Assembly (NCBI GenBank): GCA_013112635.1
Contig: JABFGF010000001.1
Span: 1,054,001-1,118,000, forward strand
DNA: 64,000 nt
From: Calditrichota bacterium
GTDB lineage: Bacteria; Calditrichota; Calditrichia; Calditrichales; J004
Reading direction: 5' to 3'
The notes below the pieces were generated by a model. The model had not been told where the DNA came from. It ran no database searches and worked only from the letters and a program-made list of their open reading frames with translations. The position numbers and the translations under genes are program-made. Position 1 is the first letter of the stretch. Every line of letters starts with the position of its first letter. This document shows positions 62,577 to 64,000 of this stretch, piece by piece.

Positions 62577-64000
62577 TTAGTCCAACCTGATTTCAGAAAC
62601 TGCGGCTCCTGTTGGAATCATAGGGAAAACATTGTCTTCCTTACCAACACTCACTTCAAGGAGATAGGCGCCTTTAAAATCAATCATTTTATTTACTGCA
62701 TTTTCAAGATTTTCTCGTGAATCTACCCGTTCCGCTTCAACACCGTAACCTTTGGCGATTGTAATAAAATCAGGGTTTGTCATTACTGTTGATGCATAAC
62801 GTTTATCAAAAAACAGCTCCTGCCACTGACGCACCATTCCAAGAAAATTATTATTTAATACAACAATTTTTAAATCAATTTCCGTTTGCATTACAGTTCC
62901 TAATTCCTGGATCGTCATCTGAAAGCCACCATCACCCGCGATGGTTACTATCGTGCGTTCCGGGGCGCCTAACTTTGCTCCCATTGCCGCCGGAAGTGCA
63001 AAGCCCATAGTACCCAGTCCACCGGATGTAATACTGCTTTTGCTTTGCTTAAATTTTGAATAACGGCAAGCAAACATTTGATGTTGCCCCACATCAGAGA
63101 CAATTACTGCTTTCCCTTCCGTCTTCTCAGAAATTAAACGTACAACTTCCGCCATAGTCAATTTGTCCTGCTCTGGGTATAAATCTTTTTTTATAATCAG
63201 GTCCTGCTCAGTTTTTTCATAGGCACGGAATTTTTGCAACCAGCTTTCATGTTCTCTTTTTTCAATTTTCCTGGTAATAAGTGGTAATGCTTCTTTCACA
63301 TCCGCGTGAATGCCCACATCGGCTTTAACATTTTTGTTGATCTCCGCTTTATCAATTTCAATATGAATTACCTTGGCCTGTTTGGCATAGCGTGAAACAT
63401 CGCCGGTAACCCGATCATCAAAACGCATTCCAACAGCAACCAGTAAATCGCATTCATTTGTCAATTTATTTGGCGCATAATTGCCATGCATGCCCAGCAT
63501 TCCAACATTTAGAGGATGGTCGGAATCTAAAGCTGAAAGCCCCAAAATAGTCCAACCTGTGGGGATTCCGCTCTTTTCAATAAAAGCTTTAAACTCTTTT
63601 TCTGCCTCACCTAAAATGATACCCTGTCCAAATACTACAAATGGTTTTTTTGCTTTATTGATCAACTCTACTGCCTGATCAATTTTTTCAGGTTTAATTA
63701 CAGGCCTTGGATTGTAACTACGAATTTTTTTGCAGTGCAGGTATTCAAAATCAAGCTCACCAAATTGGGCATCTTTAGTGATATCTACCAAAACTGGTCC
63801 CGGTCTGCCGCTTGCTGCAATATGAAATGCTTTGGCAATGGCCACCGGAATATCTTCCGCTTTTGTAACCTGTACATTCCATTTTGTAACCGGCATCGAA
63901 ATACCAACCACATCTGTTTCCTGGAAAGCATCTGTACCCAAAAGGCCGCTGGCAACTTGGCCGGTAATACAAACAATCGGTGTAGAATCTATATATGCGT
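62577..64000 (-). CDS. ilvB: Acetolactate synthase large (catalytic) subunit, N-terminus outside the window
   Basis: The frame is open to the window end, so the true start is beyond 64000; a shorter frame from 63941 begins at an internal Leu codon. About 474 residues are seen. They include ITGQVASGLLGTDAFQETD near the edge (substrate and FAD region), the central FAD-binding domain (VVFGQGIILGEAEKEFKAF, GLSALDSDHPLNVGMLGMHG), and the thiamine diphosphate motif GDGGFQMTIQELGTVMQ...NNNFLGMV. It joins two pyruvates, or pyruvate and 2-oxobutanoate, in the first common step to valine and isoleucine. It leads ilvN-ilvC-ilvA. Confidence 0.95.
   Translation of the reverse strand, partial: AYIDSTPIVCITGQVASGLLGTDAFQETDVVGISMPVTKWNVQVTKAEDIPVAIAKAFHIAASGRPGPVLVDITKDAQFGELDFEYLHCKKIRSYNPRPVIKPEKIDQAVELINKAKKPFVVFGQGIILGEAEKEFKAFIEKSGIPTGWTILGLSALDSDHPLNVGMLGMHGNYAPNKLTNECDLLVAVGMRFDDRVTGDVSRYAKQAKVIHIEIDKAEINKNVKADVGIHADVKEALPLITRKIEKREHESWLQKFRAYEKTEQDLIIKKDLYPEQDKLTMAEVVRLISEKTEGKAVIVSDVGQHQMFACRYSKFKQSKSSITSGGLGTMGFALPAAMGAKLGAPERTIVTIAGDGGFQMTIQELGTVMQTEIDLKIVVLNNNFLGMVRQWQELFFDKRYASTVMTNPDFITIAKGYGVEAERVDSRENLENAVNKMIDFKGAYLLEVSVGKEDNVFPMIPTGAAVSEIRLD

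Noticed and set aside
1-64000. tRNA, rRNA, CRISPR array or intact insertion sequence
   Set aside because: None recognised on reading both strands. Small structured RNAs could be missed without a covariance-model search.

Overview
The window is AT-rich bacterial chromosome, densely coded on both strands. It most resembles the Fibrobacteres-Chlorobi-Bacteroidetes (FCB) group, near Calditrichota, Ignavibacteriota or KSB1. The grounds are four genes for secreted proteins ending in an 'NYPNPFNP'-type sorting domain, two giant periplasmic-propeller sensor kinases, an HU-related protein of the Bacteroidetes type, tandem DUF6090 genes and Shine-Dalgarno sites of the AAGGAGG type. This placement is inference; I saw no rRNA, tRNA, CRISPR array, prophage or intact insertion sequence.

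Layout. 1-5411 (minus strand): end of a surface-polysaccharide locus, with a cut-off flippase, a beta-helix lipoprotein, a four-helix-bundle protein, an HU-like protein, a nucleotide-sugar epimerase and a nucleotidyltransferase/small-protein pair. 6124-15013: household genes (GH13 glucan hydrolase, DUF423, PepD dipeptidase, esterase, aldo/keto reductase, MATE-like transporter). 15186-20405: a 1739-residue CotH/lamin-tail/beta-helix exoprotein. 20654-27008: universal stress protein, a 2-hydroxyacid dehydrogenase and the glyoxylate-shunt pair, malate synthase and long isocitrate lyase. 27204-34997: two tandem sensor kinases that join a Reg_prop propeller and Y_Y_Y domain to a CheA-like HPt plus ATPase; the first is frameshifted near its end. 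35069-41812: NHL-type exoprotein, AraC regulator, class V aminotransferase, AmrS radical SAM enzyme and an acyltransferase-like membrane protein. 41861-45022: four DUF6090 genes in tandem and the stub of a fifth. 45022-47660: feoA-feoB-feoP-like iron(II) uptake operon. 47851-53568: glutamine amidotransferase, a CotH exoprotein broken by one stop codon, and a 1081-residue exoprotein whose N-terminal half matches the calcium-binding and pore-forming region of anthrax protective antigen and clostridial binary toxin B components. 53812-59384: DUF1353, DUF493 and an Mla-type lipid transport operon into which a nucleotidyltransferase pair and a beta-barrel gene are set. 59465-64000: ilvB (cut by the window end), ilvN, ilvC and ilvA for branched-chain amino acids.

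How they fit together. The cell appears to be a heterotroph that exports large adhesive or enzymatic proteins through a sorting-domain secretion route, senses extracellular ligands with propeller kinases, can grow on C2 units through the glyoxylate shunt, imports ferrous iron and makes its own isoleucine and valine. The two most unusual items are the toxin-B-like exoprotein (50323-53568) and the propeller/CheA-like sensor pair (27204-34997).
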